Assembly (NCBI GenBank): GCA_022813625.1
Contig: JAKLMB010000004.1
Span: 620,001-684,000 of the forward strand
Source of the DNA: Aaosphaeria pasadenensis
Lineage: Eukaryota; Ascomycota; Dothideomycetes; Pleosporales
Direction: 5' to 3'
DNA length: 64,000 nucleotides
Shown: positions 36,879-49,075 of the stretch, one piece after another
How positions within the stretch are numbered: position 1 is the stretch's first letter
Layout of the letters: each line of letters opens with the position of its first letter
The notes under the pieces: model-generated
The model's database searches: none
Seen by the model: the letters and a program-made list of their open reading frames with translations, nothing else
What the model was told of the DNA's origin: nothing
Program-made: the position numbers and the translations under genes

Positions 36879-38590
36879 CTACGATTCCGCCGCTGTGATA
36901 GCAGTTTCTGCCCCATTTGCCTCTCGACCCGCGACGAGCATATCGATCATCCCTAGCACACTCCATGCCACCTGGCTCGCTTCCACCACGACCTTGACTC
37001 TCTGCATCAGGTTCTCAATCAACATGTCCACCTCCGGACTCCGTCCTAGATGCTCGGCATAGAGATCGAGGACCTGCAGAGCGACGTCTGTGACGAGTCG
37101 AGTGATTCGGTAGTCGGAAATGCTCTTGATTAGGTAGCGAAGGATTGGCTGGAGCGTGACTTCATCGCGGTTCTGCAGCGCTGTGCGTAAAGCGGAGCGG
37201 TGGATTAGCGCAGTAAGAACTGTAGTGATTTGCGTGCGTGCATTGCCCTCCTATCATGTTTGTTAGTACGCGCCATCGCTCTTAAAAATTTCGCATTTGT
37301 GAAACTTACGGGAGTCTCCAGGACCAGGTCAAGCGCTCGCGCGTATTGTCCTGTCCGCAGCGCCTTGCCCCAAGGAGCCAGCTCGTTGATCTTGCCTCTT
37401 GCGTTTCCGTCAATTATGATATCTGCACCTTCGCCCCTGAAGTCTTTCCCTCTTATCCGCGCTTCCCAACCCTTTCCGCGCTTCCTCTTCTTGACCCTGT
37501 CATACTCTTCAATACGACCTTCGAGCAAAGCCTTCATTTCCTTCTCGCGTTCGCGAGCCTTGACCTTTTGTTCGCCAGACAACCGTGTCTTGATGGAGAG
37601 GAGACCGGATTGCATACCAACGGCAATATGCTTGTCTTCGTTGCGAGAACTGATTACGCTGAGCGACAGAATGGGCGAAGGATACTTCATGCCGGCGACC
37701 ACGTTCCATCCTGTGGTTTCAAAGACCTTGACATGACCGTCCAGCGCTCCAGTGAGAAGTCGCTCGCCGTTACCAGCAAGCGATAGACTTGTGACCGTCT
37801 TTTGGTGGTTTCGGAGAAGGTGCACCGGCTTCGCAGCGACGATATCCAGAACGCTAACAGTGTTATCCGCTGCCGCCAAAACTGTTGTTCCGGATGGCAT
37901 TGGAAGCACAGATTCCACTACAGCTGCGTGCTTAAATACCATTACTGCGTTTCCTCCTGCTCTTGCGTCCCATAGTCGAACTGTTTGATCGTAACTTCCG
38001 GTGACTATCAATCCGCTCTGTCCAGGCATGTATGTACCAGTGCGCACATAATCCTGATGGCCGTTGAAAGTAGTGATGCTCTTGTCACTTGGAAGATCCC
38101 AGGTTCGCACCGTCCTGTCGTCCGAGCAACTCATCAATTCGGTCAAGGCCGAAGGGTTCCACTCGGTCCGCCAAACGGGCTGCTTATGTTCGCGCCATGT
38201 CTTCAGGATCGCACGACTGTTCAAGTCGAATGCCTGAATCGCTCCGCTGTCTCCACCAGCTACTATGACCCGTCCATCTCTTCTGATGTTGCCCGAATGT
38301 GCAATGTCGTCTACGCCAAAACGATTGATGGTCTTCACAGCCTTTCGAGTCTTAGAAGAGAAGATTTGCACTCGCGACCCGGTGGTTACAGCGAACAGAT
38401 CCTGCGCGGAAACAGTGAGATTCGAAGGCGGTGGTGGTGGGTAAGATATATGCGTGACAGGCGATGAATGTTGCGAGGGGTCGAGTTGAATGGTAGAGCT
38501 GAAGGACTGCCAGTATTTTTCTTCAGCAGTCGCGGTCGCAGGAGCTCTAGGAAGCTTCAGCGGCTGTATTTGTTGCACTTCGGCGGCCAT
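36879..38590 (-). CDS. U3 snoRNA-associated protein UTP15
   Basis: Two exons (38590-37310 and 37250-36879, intron 37251-37309) give 550 residues. Reading through the intron would stop at 37205 after 461 residues and lose the C-terminal domain, so the splice matters. The N-terminal ~330 residues hold seven WD40 blades, seen in repeats such as SRVQIFSS, SCSDDRTVRTWDLPSD, VTGSYDQTVRLWDARAG and LTGALDGHVKVFE. The C-terminal helical UTP15 domain starts with RYFEFGEHF-like spacing (here GKALRTGQYARALDLVLE) and ends with SQVAWSVLGMIDMLVAGRE. The protein is part of the t-UTP/UtpA complex of the small-subunit processome in the nucleolus, needed for 35S pre-rRNA transcription and processing. Confidence 0.92.
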
Positions 38591-40197
38591 TGTTGCGACT
38601 ACGAAGGAATTTGTGCTGGATAGTAGGTCAGGAACGAAACCTTTCGTAGGGTATCTCGAAACTTTTTTGGTGGAGATGGCTCGTGCACAAAGCTAGTCTC
38701 GACTAGGTAAGGTCCGATTACGGATTACTTCAACGCCAATGGATTGCATGCATCACCACTCTCTACTTTCATCCAAATAGGATTCGAATCATCCATCCAA
38801 CTAGAAGTTAAGCATACCGGTCTAGTTCTTGAGACCAACTTTACTAGCTTTATTCTGCCTTTGATTCATAGCATAATCGTCCTCACGTTCGGACTTTCAA
38901 GGTCATATTTATCTTGTTCGCGGGCACAGTACACACTCCTTTGATCCTGCTGAATGCTTATCCGCAGGTAGGCTCAACTTCCCAAGATATAGAGTTATGG
39001 TTCCCAACTACTGCTTCACGAAGTTCAATGATAGGACACCCGAGTACTGTCTAAGCGATTGGAATGCTCTTACAATAGAAGTACACCCCAATGAACTCAC
39101 CGCCATCGGAGTACGATTGGATCTTCCAATTTGCAGCCCGTCTATTCAGGCGAGGAATTTCCTTAGTAACTTTCAGCCACCACAAATACATCTATCCATT
39201 CTAACATCGAAGGAATGTCATTTCAACTACAAGAGGACTCTGTGCTGGATACGCTCTGGTTCACAATGATTACCATTGATTCTTTCTAGAGCTAGAATTC
39301 GGGTCACATTACATGCCTACCTAAGCTATCTAACCAATACTGGGTTGCGCCGGACGGTCAACATGATCATATTCGACTTGACTTGACTACCGAGCGATGT
39401 CAAGATCGCTCGCCTTCTTTGATTCCACAAATAAGAACATTATCGAGTCACCCAACTCCTGTTCTAGCCAAGTTGACAACTGTGAATGCTCGGTGCAGGA
39501 TTCCCAACGCCGGACTAACCTAGCACTTTGCGGCAAATACATCTCACTGAGAATTACAATCAACATTTCGGCTTAAGATTGATGGTGTAGAGAATATGGA
39601 AGGGATTACTTTCGCTTTTTTTATCCTTTTATACATCTGTTAATAGAACAAAATACCGAAACATACAACTCAAGAGCCAAATCCCTCCCTATATTGTAGG
39701 TGAGATATCAAGAAACAAACTCAAGGTTCATACTCTCATCGCGGTGAGGAAACCGAAATCCCGAGGCAGACAAGTTAGCAATAGTGCCCAATATTGCGGC
39801 CCTATTATCTGATCGTTGTGTCTTTATTTCTTTAAGAGGTATCGCAACCGTCGCGCTCGCCAGAAGAACCGGGTCAACATCCCGACATAGATTAACGCAA
39901 AAACCAGGCTCATCCCTCCAATTCCGTTTACCCCACACGAATAATAACGCCGATCCAATCTCATCTATTCGATGCAATTCTCGTGCCACGCTACATTTAC
40001 AAGAAGACATGCCATTGGAGCGAATTTCTGTATTGAACGACCGCCCCGGAATTGCAGTTACTCGCTGAGAACCTCATAGTGCATCATGCGATTCTAGAAG
40101 CCAATGCATCGATAATCTCTGGAAAATATAAAAGGCTGCGTTCAGATTCGACGGATGATGGGGTCAAGCACCACTGCATCTACCAGCAGCAACGATC
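38591..40197. other. Gene-free stretch, about 1.6 kb
   Basis: Lies between divergent UTP15 and galactanase genes. AT-rich, with only short open frames that match no family. The last part contains the TATA box and leader of the galactanase. No repeat or RNA gene was recognised. Confidence 0.5.
40127..40135 (+). promoter_or_regulatory. TATA box of the galactanase gene
   Basis: TATAAAAGG lies 63 bases before the galactanase ATG. A strong TATA box with a short leader is typical of inducible genes for secreted enzymes. Confidence 0.65.
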
Positions 40198-41265
40198 ATG
40201 CTTTTTTCCACGTTGCTCCCATTGCTATTTGCCAGCCCGATTCTGGCTGCTCTACCCCATAAAGGTGTTGATTGGTCATCACTTCTCATTGAGGAGAAAG
40301 CTGGGAAGCAGTACAAGACGACCTCTGGCCAAGTACAGCCCCTGGAAACTATCCTCAAGAATTCCGGAGTCAACACAGTTCGCCAACGCATATGGGTCAA
40401 CCCTTCCAATGGCGACTATAACCTTGATTACAATATCAAGCTTGCCCAGCGTGCCAAAGCTGCAGGCCTTAAGGTCTACCTCGACTTCCACTACTCAGAC
40501 AACTGGGCAGACCCTGGAAAACAAGTCGTACCCAACGCATGGAAGAGCTTGAATCGTGATCAGCTTATCAAGCAGATTTATGACTATACGAAGAGCGTTA
40601 TGGACACATTCCAAAAGAATGGACTCCCCCTTTCGATTGTCTCCATCGGCAACGAAATCACACCTGGCCTGTTGTTCCCTATCGGCCAGCTCAGCAACAG
40701 TGATGGCCCGAAGAATGTTGCCGCGCTTCTGAAGTCTGCTTCCAAAGCCATCAAAGAATCGACCATCTCCCCCAAACCTAAGATTATGATTCACCTCGAC
40801 AATGGCTGGAAGTGGGACACCCAGCAGTGGTGGTATGACACCGTCCTTGGGTCTGGTGGTGGCCTCTCTGCATCGGACTATGACATTCAGGGTGTATCTT
40901 ATTACCCATTCTACAATTCTGGTGCCACGCTTGCTGCCCTTGGTACAACTCTTCAGAACATGGCCAACAAGTATGGAAAGGAAGTTCAAGTCGTCGAAAC
41001 CAATTGGCCAACTTATTGTCCCAACCCTTCTAATGCCTTCCCGAGTGACACAAAGAACATTCCGCTAAGCGTGGAAGGTCAGGTCACTTGGATGAAGGAG
41101 GTTGCGAAACGGGTCACCAACGTGGGCAGCAGGGGTACTGGCTTGTTCTACTGGGAGCCAGCGTGGATCGATAATGCTGGCTTGGGAAGCTCCTGTGGGT
41201 GGAATTTGATGGTTGCTGATGACGGAAAGGATATGGGGAGCCTAAGTGTCTTCAACCAGATTTAA
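40198..41265 (+). CDS. Secreted arabinogalactan endo-beta-1,4-galactanase (GH53)
   Basis: A single exon of 355 residues, the usual length for fungal GH53 enzymes. The first ~17 residues (MLFSTLLPLLFASPILA) form a signal peptide with cleavage before ALP. The GH53 barrel shows GVNTVRQRIWVNPSNGDYNL, DFHYSDNWADPGKQ, the acid/base Glu153 in SIGNEITPG and the nucleophile Glu267 in VVETNWP. WEPAWI near the C-terminus is also conserved. The enzyme cuts beta-1,4-galactan side chains of plant pectin outside the cell. A TATA box lies 63 bases upstream of the ATG. No cellulose-binding module is present. The family is certain; the plant-related lifestyle is inferred. Confidence 0.95.
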   Translation: MLFSTLLPLLFASPILAALPHKGVDWSSLLIEEKAGKQYKTTSGQVQPLETILKNSGVNTVRQRIWVNPSNGDYNLDYNIKLAQRAKAAGLKVYLDFHYSDNWADPGKQVVPNAWKSLNRDQLIKQIYDYTKSVMDTFQKNGLPLSIVSIGNEITPGLLFPIGQLSNSDGPKNVAALLKSASKAIKESTISPKPKIMIHLDNGWKWDTQQWWYDTVLGSGGGLSASDYDIQGVSYYPFYNSGATLAALGTTLQNMANKYGKEVQVVETNWPTYCPNPSNAFPSDTKNIPLSVEGQVTWMKEVAKRVTNVGSRGTGLFYWEPAWIDNAGLGSSCGWNLMVADDGKDMGSLSVFNQI

Positions 41266-43032
41266 ACCGAGACCCAATAAGCAAATCAACAGAAACGCTT
41301 CGTTGAAATTTGAAATGAACCCAATCCATTATTGTTCTTCATCATGCTTCATGTCCGATGATATCTTCCAATATCACATCTAGATCAATCACCGTCACAA
41401 CCTAAGCTTTGTCTTGGACGCCACAAACAGACAAAGGGTAGACTGACTGGGTATGATAGGCTCGTTGACACTCCCTCCCAAGACGAAAGAATCGTTCCGA
41501 TAGTGGTACTAGACCTAAAGAGGACATTCGTACCCAGAGTCAATACGAGATCAAGTTGTTCCACACTCTTCAGTAAAAACATCGTGCCTGGCTGTCGCTA
41601 ATTTCTCACAATACCTAATTCCTCTTCCGGAAGCGCCACGAGCATGAGAACCTGTGAGTCTGTGGGTGCTATGGTAATCTCTAGCATGCTTAATTTCAAA
41701 GATTTCTATCGCTATCTTTGTTGATTGATAATGAGTGTACTCAATGGAGACATTGGTGCCGCTGCCAGATTCCAATAGAATGCGTAATGACACCCAAGAG
41801 AATTATCGATGCCTTACTCCGACCCCGACTATAGTCAGGTTAGATTCAAGGTACCCTCATATGGCTAGACGTGAAATATCAAATCGGGCATGTGCTCGAC
41901 CAACAGAAATCTTAAAATCCGTTTCACCCAACTCATTAAAACCCAACGCCGGACTTGCCTTCAGGAACAATTTGCCCAGTCTAGCACAGCACTTCGTCCA
42001 TTCACGCCAACTGCTGCTCATAGTCAACAACCTAGACTTTGACTCAAATAACTCGCTATCCACACCTACCGCTGTTTGCCTGGATTGTCCGAGTCAAATA
42101 TTCTAAACACACCATGAGCAGAGTTATTCCCGTGCGAGTGAGGAAATGAGGAAAGAGACAGTGGCCATACTGTTCCAATACCATGTTTTGCATTATATTG
42201 CCATTGACTAAATCAAGTTAGGCCAATTTGCTCGGTCAGTCCGGCCGTCACGTTTCGTAGTATATATCTTAATAGGACTAGGAATCCTACGGTGTGGTGG
42301 GGTGTCCATAGCCCTATGCTAAAAGGCAGACAGGCAGAAGCGACTGGTCAACAGCATGATCTGACAGGTTTGAACTTGGTTGTGTGGAACAATGTAACGT
42401 CGGACCCAAGCTGTCGGGAGTGAGGTCACAGTCACGGAAAGATTGCGTCGGGCAGAGCGGGTTCCTGGAGGATAAGGCATGGCGACAAAGAACAAAGAGA
42501 TCGGAATTGGAATGAAAGCTAGTACCAGCTGGGAGGTTTTGGGGACAGTGGGGATGCGCTAGGGTATGATGATTGGGATTGATATTGTGTGAGTATGAGT
42601 TTTGTAGGGGTTGTCCATTGACTCGAACTCTACATGGTACCTACATTAGCCATGTGTTGGGGGATTGTCACAGAACTTCAGGCAGACACCAGCTGGAACT
42701 TGAATTGGAACTTTGGAAATTGATTCTATGTGCTCTTCGTGCTATGGACCCATTACATCTCCAGATCTGTGAAATAAAAACCTATAATTCTTGTAATCCT
42801 AGTAGTACAGCCAACTGACAAGACTGAAAGTAGAGAATAGCACGATTTGATAGAAGACATAATGCAAGGCACTGCTCAGTAGGACCGCATTTTCAAGGTC
42901 ACTAAATAGGCGGAGAGGTTTAGAACCTTATGGCCAATCCTAGTAGTAACGAGCGAGCTCACCACGTTGCAACCAACTCAACCTTACTACGTCGAGGGAG
43001 TCAAAGTTGTACGAAGGAGCTCTAGCTCTAAT
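41266..43032. other. Gene-free stretch, about 1.8 kb
   Basis: Between the convergent ends of the galactanase and WetA genes, which is long for convergent neighbours. The open frame at 41735-42106 has no domain or good start. I see no repeat or RNA gene; an unrecognised non-coding RNA or small spliced gene cannot be excluded. Confidence 0.45.
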
Positions 43033-44748
43033 TTACTCGTGGCCTAGATTGAGTAGTCCTCCTTCTTCTAGTCGCGCCAAGTCACCTCCTGCCTCTATGA
43101 CAGCTTTGACGGCTGCTTGGCTTAACTTCCTTCTCTTCTCAGCTGCTTCCTTTTCTCTCCTTGCTTTTGTCTTGGAACTCCCACTAGGCGCAACACCGGT
43201 GAGAATCTTTCTGCTGTCGTCTGGAGTAAAATTAACAAATCCCACTGATTGAGTCTTTCCATTCGAATGTGAGTGCTGGGATGATCCTGAAGATTTGCGA
43301 CGATGGGCGCGAGTTGTATGGGTATTCGAAGAATGGCGTCTGCGATGGAATCGTGGTTGTGGTGACATGGATGGAGACCGGGATGGGGTCGATGAGTTTA
43401 GAGGCTGACCAATTGGAACGCCTGGCGTGGTGGGATACATCACAGTGTAGCCCAAGTCAAATGACGAGGCTGAAGTTGAAGTAGAGAAATCATTCGAGCT
43501 CTCGTTACTGGTCGAAACAGTTCCTAAATCCGAGTTGAATCCAGAGAAGGACGAAGTATCGCATGAAATTCCAAGTCCGTTCACTGGTGTTGAATTGTAC
43601 CCTAGACTTTGGCTTTGTGTTCGTGATTGAGGTGCCGAGTGCGATTGAGTAGTCTGATATGATGAAGAGGAAGGCTGAGAAGTGGAAACGGGGGCATTTG
43701 GCCACCATGCTTGGTTCTTGCCCGGGATGGCTCGATAATCTGGCGAGGCTGAGAATGCGAAGTCCAGACTGGCTGGAGTATCTGGGCCCCACGCGGGCAT
43801 TTGCAGCCGATGAGAAGATGGTGGGGTCTGCAAGGCTGAGAGGGCCGCGTTGGACATGTTCTGAGAGCAGAATGCGCTGTTCACGCTGTCGTTTGAAAAT
43901 TGATACGACTCGCCATTTGAGCAGCGAGAGGTAGTATCAATGGCCGGAGATGAAAGTGGAGTAAGTTGATAATTTGCCTGAGAAACCTCGGGTGTCGAGT
44001 CTGGGAATGGAGATAGCGGGGTAGTATAAGCCGGCTGCTGAGGAGCATAGAACTCATTCGTCGTTTCTTGATGCTCAAACAGCTTCACGGATTGTGGAGG
44101 TGTATTAGGGAGCTGTAGATTGAATGTATCTGCTGGCGCATCAAGCTTTCGCGTCCAGAGATCCTGGAGGTTTGAACGGAATGGCGATGCTCGCATCATC
44201 TTGGAAATAGTGGACAGCTTCTTCGTAGCCTTATGAATACCGCTTTTCTGCGACTTTTCAGGGTTGGAAGTCACCTTCTTTGCTGACCGTGGAGATGTGG
44301 TGGCCTTGGGTGTTGATGGGGTTGATGCCGGTTGTCTTCGCTCGATAGATTCCGATTCGAACAAGTCGTCGAAACTCAACAAGTCCGGAGTACTCCGAAT
44401 GATCTTTTCTCTCGATTCAAGATATATGGAAGGAGAAGAAGAAGCGACTGGAACCACGGGCGAGGCTGGGTTTTGTTCGAGGACTTGGAGAGCCTTGTGC
44501 CAAGCATCATCCGATGTCGCCTCCCAATTGGGCATAGAATCCCAATGTTCACTACCGTTCAACGATGATGGAAAATTAAAAAGGTGTGCCAGGTCATCGG
44601 GTCCAGAGGCCTCTGCCATGGTGTGGTTAAGCTGTAGGTCCGACTCGAGATACTGACTGAACAAATCGTCCGGGTGGACAACCTCGATCTCTTTGTCACC
44701 GGAGGGCCGCATCGAGTAGTTACTCTGGGTTTCGACTGAGAAACTCAT
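43033..44748 (-). CDS. wetA: Conidial maturation regulator WetA
   Basis: A single exon of 571 residues, a usual length. The C-terminal ESC domain is clear: VGFVNFTPDDSRKILTGVAP, SGSSKTKARREKEAAEKRRK and AVKAVIEAGGDLARLE. Most of the rest is disordered, Ser/Thr/Pro-rich, with an acidic N-terminus (HPDDLFSQYLESDLQ). The ATG at 44748 was chosen because the codon just upstream in frame is TTG. In Aspergillus WetA acts at the last step of the BrlA-AbaA-WetA cascade, completing spore wall maturation and regulating many genes in the spore. It is found only in filamentous ascomycetes, which helps place the organism. Confidence 0.93.
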   Translation of the reverse strand: MSFSVETQSNYSMRPSGDKEIEVVHPDDLFSQYLESDLQLNHTMAEASGPDDLAHLFNFPSSLNGSEHWDSMPNWEATSDDAWHKALQVLEQNPASPVVPVASSSPSIYLESREKIIRSTPDLLSFDDLFESESIERRQPASTPSTPKATTSPRSAKKVTSNPEKSQKSGIHKATKKLSTISKMMRASPFRSNLQDLWTRKLDAPADTFNLQLPNTPPQSVKLFEHQETTNEFYAPQQPAYTTPLSPFPDSTPEVSQANYQLTPLSSPAIDTTSRCSNGESYQFSNDSVNSAFCSQNMSNAALSALQTPPSSHRLQMPAWGPDTPASLDFAFSASPDYRAIPGKNQAWWPNAPVSTSQPSSSSYQTTQSHSAPQSRTQSQSLGYNSTPVNGLGISCDTSSFSGFNSDLGTVSTSNESSNDFSTSTSASSFDLGYTVMYPTTPGVPIGQPLNSSTPSRSPSMSPQPRFHRRRHSSNTHTTRAHRRKSSGSSQHSHSNGKTQSVGFVNFTPDDSRKILTGVAPSGSSKTKARREKEAAEKRRKLSQAAVKAVIEAGGDLARLEEGGLLNLGHE

Positions 44749-46533
44749 CAAGACTGTCTTTCACGTGTGATATCTAAGACCAGGTATCTGGAAAGGGGAG
44801 CAGGCCAATGCCTCGTCGTAGGGGTGTAGTAACGATGGAGATAACTGGGTACCAGTGACCGTACCTTGCGGAAGGGCTGCAGGAGGCAAATATGTAACGA
44901 TGCACGCTGATGCAGGAAGACAAACACAGAAAACATTGTTATTGAAAACACCTAACTGGATATATACTTGCAGCATCATGTGCTTCTGAGTTCTTCCCAA
45001 CCTCAACGTTTTGACGAGCATTCCATTGAGTTTGTGACCTATGTTTAGTGACAAGAGAGGAATGGAGGTCTACCAAAGCCTTATCTTTATCGATTATGAA
45101 CGTTTGATGGCTTTGCAAAGATTGCCAACAAGACAAACTTCGAGTTGGTTTGTCGTCCAGAGGTGGCTGGGCAATCCGTAGCGGTTGTGGCGAGGCGGGC
45201 CGTAGGAACATACCGCAAACAGCCCACATTCCTCGCCCCAACCCTCCACGTTACATTCCTAAGTCTAGTCCAATCAGAGAGTGGGTGACAGCAACATACT
45301 ATGGAAGTCTCTAAGACCACGGTGCCGTTCGGTGGGTTTTTCCCTTTCGGTGCTTTCATTAGAGGCATCATTTTCTGGTGTCGAGATCTTTTAGGACGAG
45401 CTGGTGTGCATACATACGTGCAAGTATTTTTGACTATCGTCAGGGAATAGTGGTAGTAATGACGGACGACCACGAGGTGATACTGATGCTGGTACACTGT
45501 TGGTAGTGGAACCTGCCACTCGTCTTTCTCTAGCTCTTTGGAATGACGCGCTGTGCAATCCGCAAACAGCCATCCATTCCCCACCCAACCATCAGCAGAA
45601 ACGAGACAGCAGAAACTAATGACAGAAGGAAAGAGATGATCGAGAGGAAAGAATACCCATCATCGTGGTTCAAAGAAGTAAAATGGAACAGATCAAGTAG
45701 GATACACATAGTGGCGATGGTCTTTGGAGATGTTCGTAATGTCTTGTTGGTGTTGTCGGGGATATGTTTTTTTGCATGAGCGCTCAGGCAGGCTGTTGCG
45801 TAGTCATTGGTTCGCAATGTCAGAGTACTTCGAGATCGTGAAGAAGTGAATCAACGTGACGCCAGCCGGCCTCCTGTATACGATGACGATAATGATGATG
45901 TTGAGGATGATGATTTGTGATGATGAACTAAAGTTGGAGCCCACAATCAAGACATGCACGGATCAGCTGACACCAGAGAAATGCACATTTGTGTCAGAGG
46001 AAAAACAGCTCTTGTGTACTGTTCCGCACAGGTTACTGTAGACGGTAATGCAAAGAAGACTTTCGAAGCAGAGCATTTTAGATGGTATTTGCATTGGTTG
46101 CATGAGGGAGAATTCAGCATCGAACAACCTGCCAGATATTAAATGAAGGCACCTTCGGCAGTGGAGAAGAACGATGTCAACATACCGAACGGCCACATTT
46201 TCCAGTGCTTTCTTGTCTTCTGAGTCTTGACAAGAACACAACTGAATGCATGAAGTACCGACGATTGATTGGTTGAGGTGTCGACTTGAGTGGCTGGACT
46301 CGGCCCGTTTTAGCTTAGAAGGAATGAGGAGGTATCTTTTGCAAGCTCCGCCGGTAGAGCCGGTGACCACCGGCCGGTTCGCACCAGCTCTGCCTCTTCG
46401 CACCTTAATACCGGGTTTCATGGCCTCCCCACTTCAATCCCAAACAGTCACTCTGCAATATACTGATCCCGGAAAGAGATAAGGAATTTTCAAACGTTGT
46501 CCAATAAGTGTCTAATACTTGTTACTCATCACC
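44749..46533. other. Long region between divergent regulators
   Basis: About 1.8 kb upstream of both wetA and the cluster regulator. It probably holds a long wetA promoter or leader, as known for conidiation regulators. Several short open frames (for example 45087-45584) lack domains. The end nearest the cluster regulator holds a CCGG array, listed separately. Confidence 0.5.
46351..46472. promoter_or_regulatory. CCGG array before the cluster regulator
   Basis: CCGG occurs at 46351, 46360, 46370 and 46374 within 27 bases, then at 46411 and 46469. All lie 60-185 bases before the regulator's start codon. Paired CGG/CCG half-sites are what zinc-cluster dimers bind, so self-regulation is likely. 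Confidence 0.55.
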
Positions 46534-48947
46534 ATGGCTCTCGAGCTTGGTGTTCAGAGAGGCCAATCGGCGCCGGATCCTACTCCAATAGCCGAACCAT
46601 CTCCTCGAAGGATGAAGGCTTGCAGAACATGCCGTCGACAAAAGATGCGATGCGAGGGTAATGTGGAGAAACCTTGCCCTCGATGTGTCAATTCTGGAGT
46701 GCCTTGCATCTTCGATATCATAGAAAGCAAACGCCACCAGTCTGCGGTCCCTGGTGCGCCACATTCAAGCATTCGTAAAAGGAAGTGCGTTTTGTCCATT
46801 GAATGGGATTATAGCCCTCATGCTAACTATGCATTTATTGATAGGAGAGAATCTCTTCAAAATGAGGTACAGGATCTCAAGGAACAGTTGGGTAGGCTGA
46901 AAAGGTCTGCTGCGAGCAGTGGAGACCAACCCAATGAGCCACCCCTTCAATCGCGAGATACGAATTCTGGACAACCTCTACATGAAGCCGAAAGGGCACA
47001 CACGGAACAAACAAAAGATTACACCACCGACGAGGTTTCAAATGATTGCCGCCGCCGTGATCAGTCCTCTAATCCACAGAGTGTTGGGTCAGAGGTGTGC
47101 AGCCCTGGCTCTTATCCAGAAGATGCCTACCCTCGTCATCTAGATGCCCCCGTGAGCGCAATCCATCACCTCACCCCAGAAGGGTCTGCATTCTCGACAA
47201 TGGTGTTGCAATCTTCGGAGAATATCGATGTCTTCTCACCTACCACAAAACAGACACCTAATGAAGCAGCTCCCAGTCCATTGCACCAGCGGGGAGGCGA
47301 CCTGATCAACAACATATTCGATGATGAATCTGTACCACGATTGCTTTTTTCAATGTGAGTAGTAGCTATGTTCGGACCGAGCGTCTCGTCGTTGCTTATC
47401 CTTCGCAGGTATGTCCATAACGGGAGTCCGTTTATCCCATTATTCGACCCTACGGAGGACACCTTTGACGCGCTCAGGCGCCGTTCACTATTATGCTTAT
47501 TGTCCATTTTATATGTTGTTCTTCGACAGACACAAGGGTGTCTGCCGTTGCCTGCTGAGATTCCCAAAGACCATCTTCGAGACCGTTGCCTAGAAGAATG
47601 CCGACGGCTTGCTGCGCATAGTCTATTCGGGTACACTAAATCCCTCGAGTATGTGCAGGCAACAATCTTGCTTGCGGCACACGCAGAGCAGACATGGTAT
47701 GCAATCGCTCATGCTAGACAAATGGCACTCGACCTGGGCTTGGACCACGCACTGGAACAGTTAGTGGAACTGAAGTTCAATTTGGATTCGTCTCCGGCCA
47801 TTGTACACCGAGCGCGCGAGCTAAGTCGTAAAGTACGTACCTGGGCCATCTTGCACTACCTAGAGCGAGAACTTGCTTATGGTACCGGCCGTGCACCTGT
47901 CACCCCAGCCTTGAACGTGGGGCTGCTGCGAAAATTTCTTAAGCTTCCCACTTCGCAAGCTTCAGATATACGATTTGTATCCATCATTGATCTAGTGCTT
48001 TTGAGGGGTGAGTATACGCTGATCTGAACACAAAGCGGCCGTTGGTATTGATTTTGCGACAGGGCAGCTGCGATCACGGATTGATGGTGCAGCATCATTC
48101 TATTCTACCCATGTTCAGATCATGACCGAAATTGGAGAGACAACTGAAAATTGGTACCAATGCTGGGATAGAGTCCTTCAGTGTACTTTACCCTATGTCA
48201 GAACATAGACCGAGCGGGCTAACATAGAATAGCATATGGCGAAGACGCACAATCCTTCCAGCGAAGTAGCTTGAAAGTACAAAGAAATTTTGCAGCTATC
48301 AATGGCATATGTTGTGTTCTGAAAAGATTAGAACATGACGCGAAACGGTCATCGTCGGCGAAGGAATCCATAGCTTCTGCCATCGGGAATGTGGTAGGCT
48401 GCATACTGGACCACATTATCGAACAGTTTGAAGTTATACAGGAGTCTCCGGCATATAAGTGGCACTTTAGATGGGCCCCTACATATTCAGCTATGATGCT
48501 GGCATTCATCCGTAAGTTAACTAGTTTCTCCTTGAATCACGATGTCTTGATCACTAATAACAGAAAGAATTCCTTTCACTCCAGCTACTACAGAGGTATC
48601 CTCAAACTGATAAGAAAGATCCTCTCATTCGCCACATCAGCTCTTCTCTATTTCTGCTTCAGACCCATCCCTATCAGGCACTTGTTGATAGTGTGCTTCG
48701 AGCACTAAAGCCGCTGCCTAACTCCGACCTTACATTGCCTAATGGCGAGGCTATCAATATAGACACCCTCACTAGCAGGAGTGCCTTTGAGCCTAACGCA
48801 CTTGGTGCAGGTGTTCAGGCTGCAATGGATGATCAATCGTTGTACATGACGGAGCCTGAGGCGTTCAACTTTTTCAGCGGTCCGGCTTTGATCGACGACT
48901 GGTCATTTCTTGAACAAGAAATCATGCCTTTCGTGAACCCCATGTAG
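46534..48947 (+). CDS. Zn(II)2Cys6 transcription factor, candidate cluster regulator
   Basis: Six exons (46534-46784, 46845-47354, 47409-48007, 48063-48180, 48228-48511, 48568-48947) give 713 residues. The zinc cluster CRTCRRQKMRC..CPRCVNSGVPC lies at about 30-60, followed by a coiled-coil linker (ESLQNEVQDLKEQLGRLKR) that suggests a dimer. The middle-homology region contains VHNGSPFIPLFDP and HARQMALDLGLDHAL. The tail is acidic (EPEAFNFFSGPALIDDWSF), a likely activation region. The first intron is 60 bases with no stop, so an unspliced form would still be read through. The last acceptor (AAAG at 48567) was chosen by phase. It is the first gene of the 46.5-58.4 kb block and its promoter carries the same CCGG motif as the enzymes, so it is the likely pathway regulator. 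Confidence 0.85.
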
Positions 48948-49075
48948 CAAGGGTGGCATAATGGTAAATGGTGCCTAAAAGTTTCACAATCTGAATACTT
49001 TCACGCGGATCACTAAATGAGTAACTTGATGCAAGATTTATTTCTTGCTAGCTACCAGGAGAAAACTAACTTTTC

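Noticed and set aside
37205..38590. UTP15 as a 461-residue protein
   Set aside because: That end comes from reading through intron 37251-37309; splicing restores the conserved C-terminal domain up to 36879.
41735..42106. Open frame of 123 codons after the galactanase
   Set aside because: No domain and no promoter or splice signals; likely chance.
45087..45584. Open frame of 165 codons upstream of wetA
   Set aside because: No recognisable domain, high Cys/His/Arg content typical of a chance frame, and no supporting splice sites.
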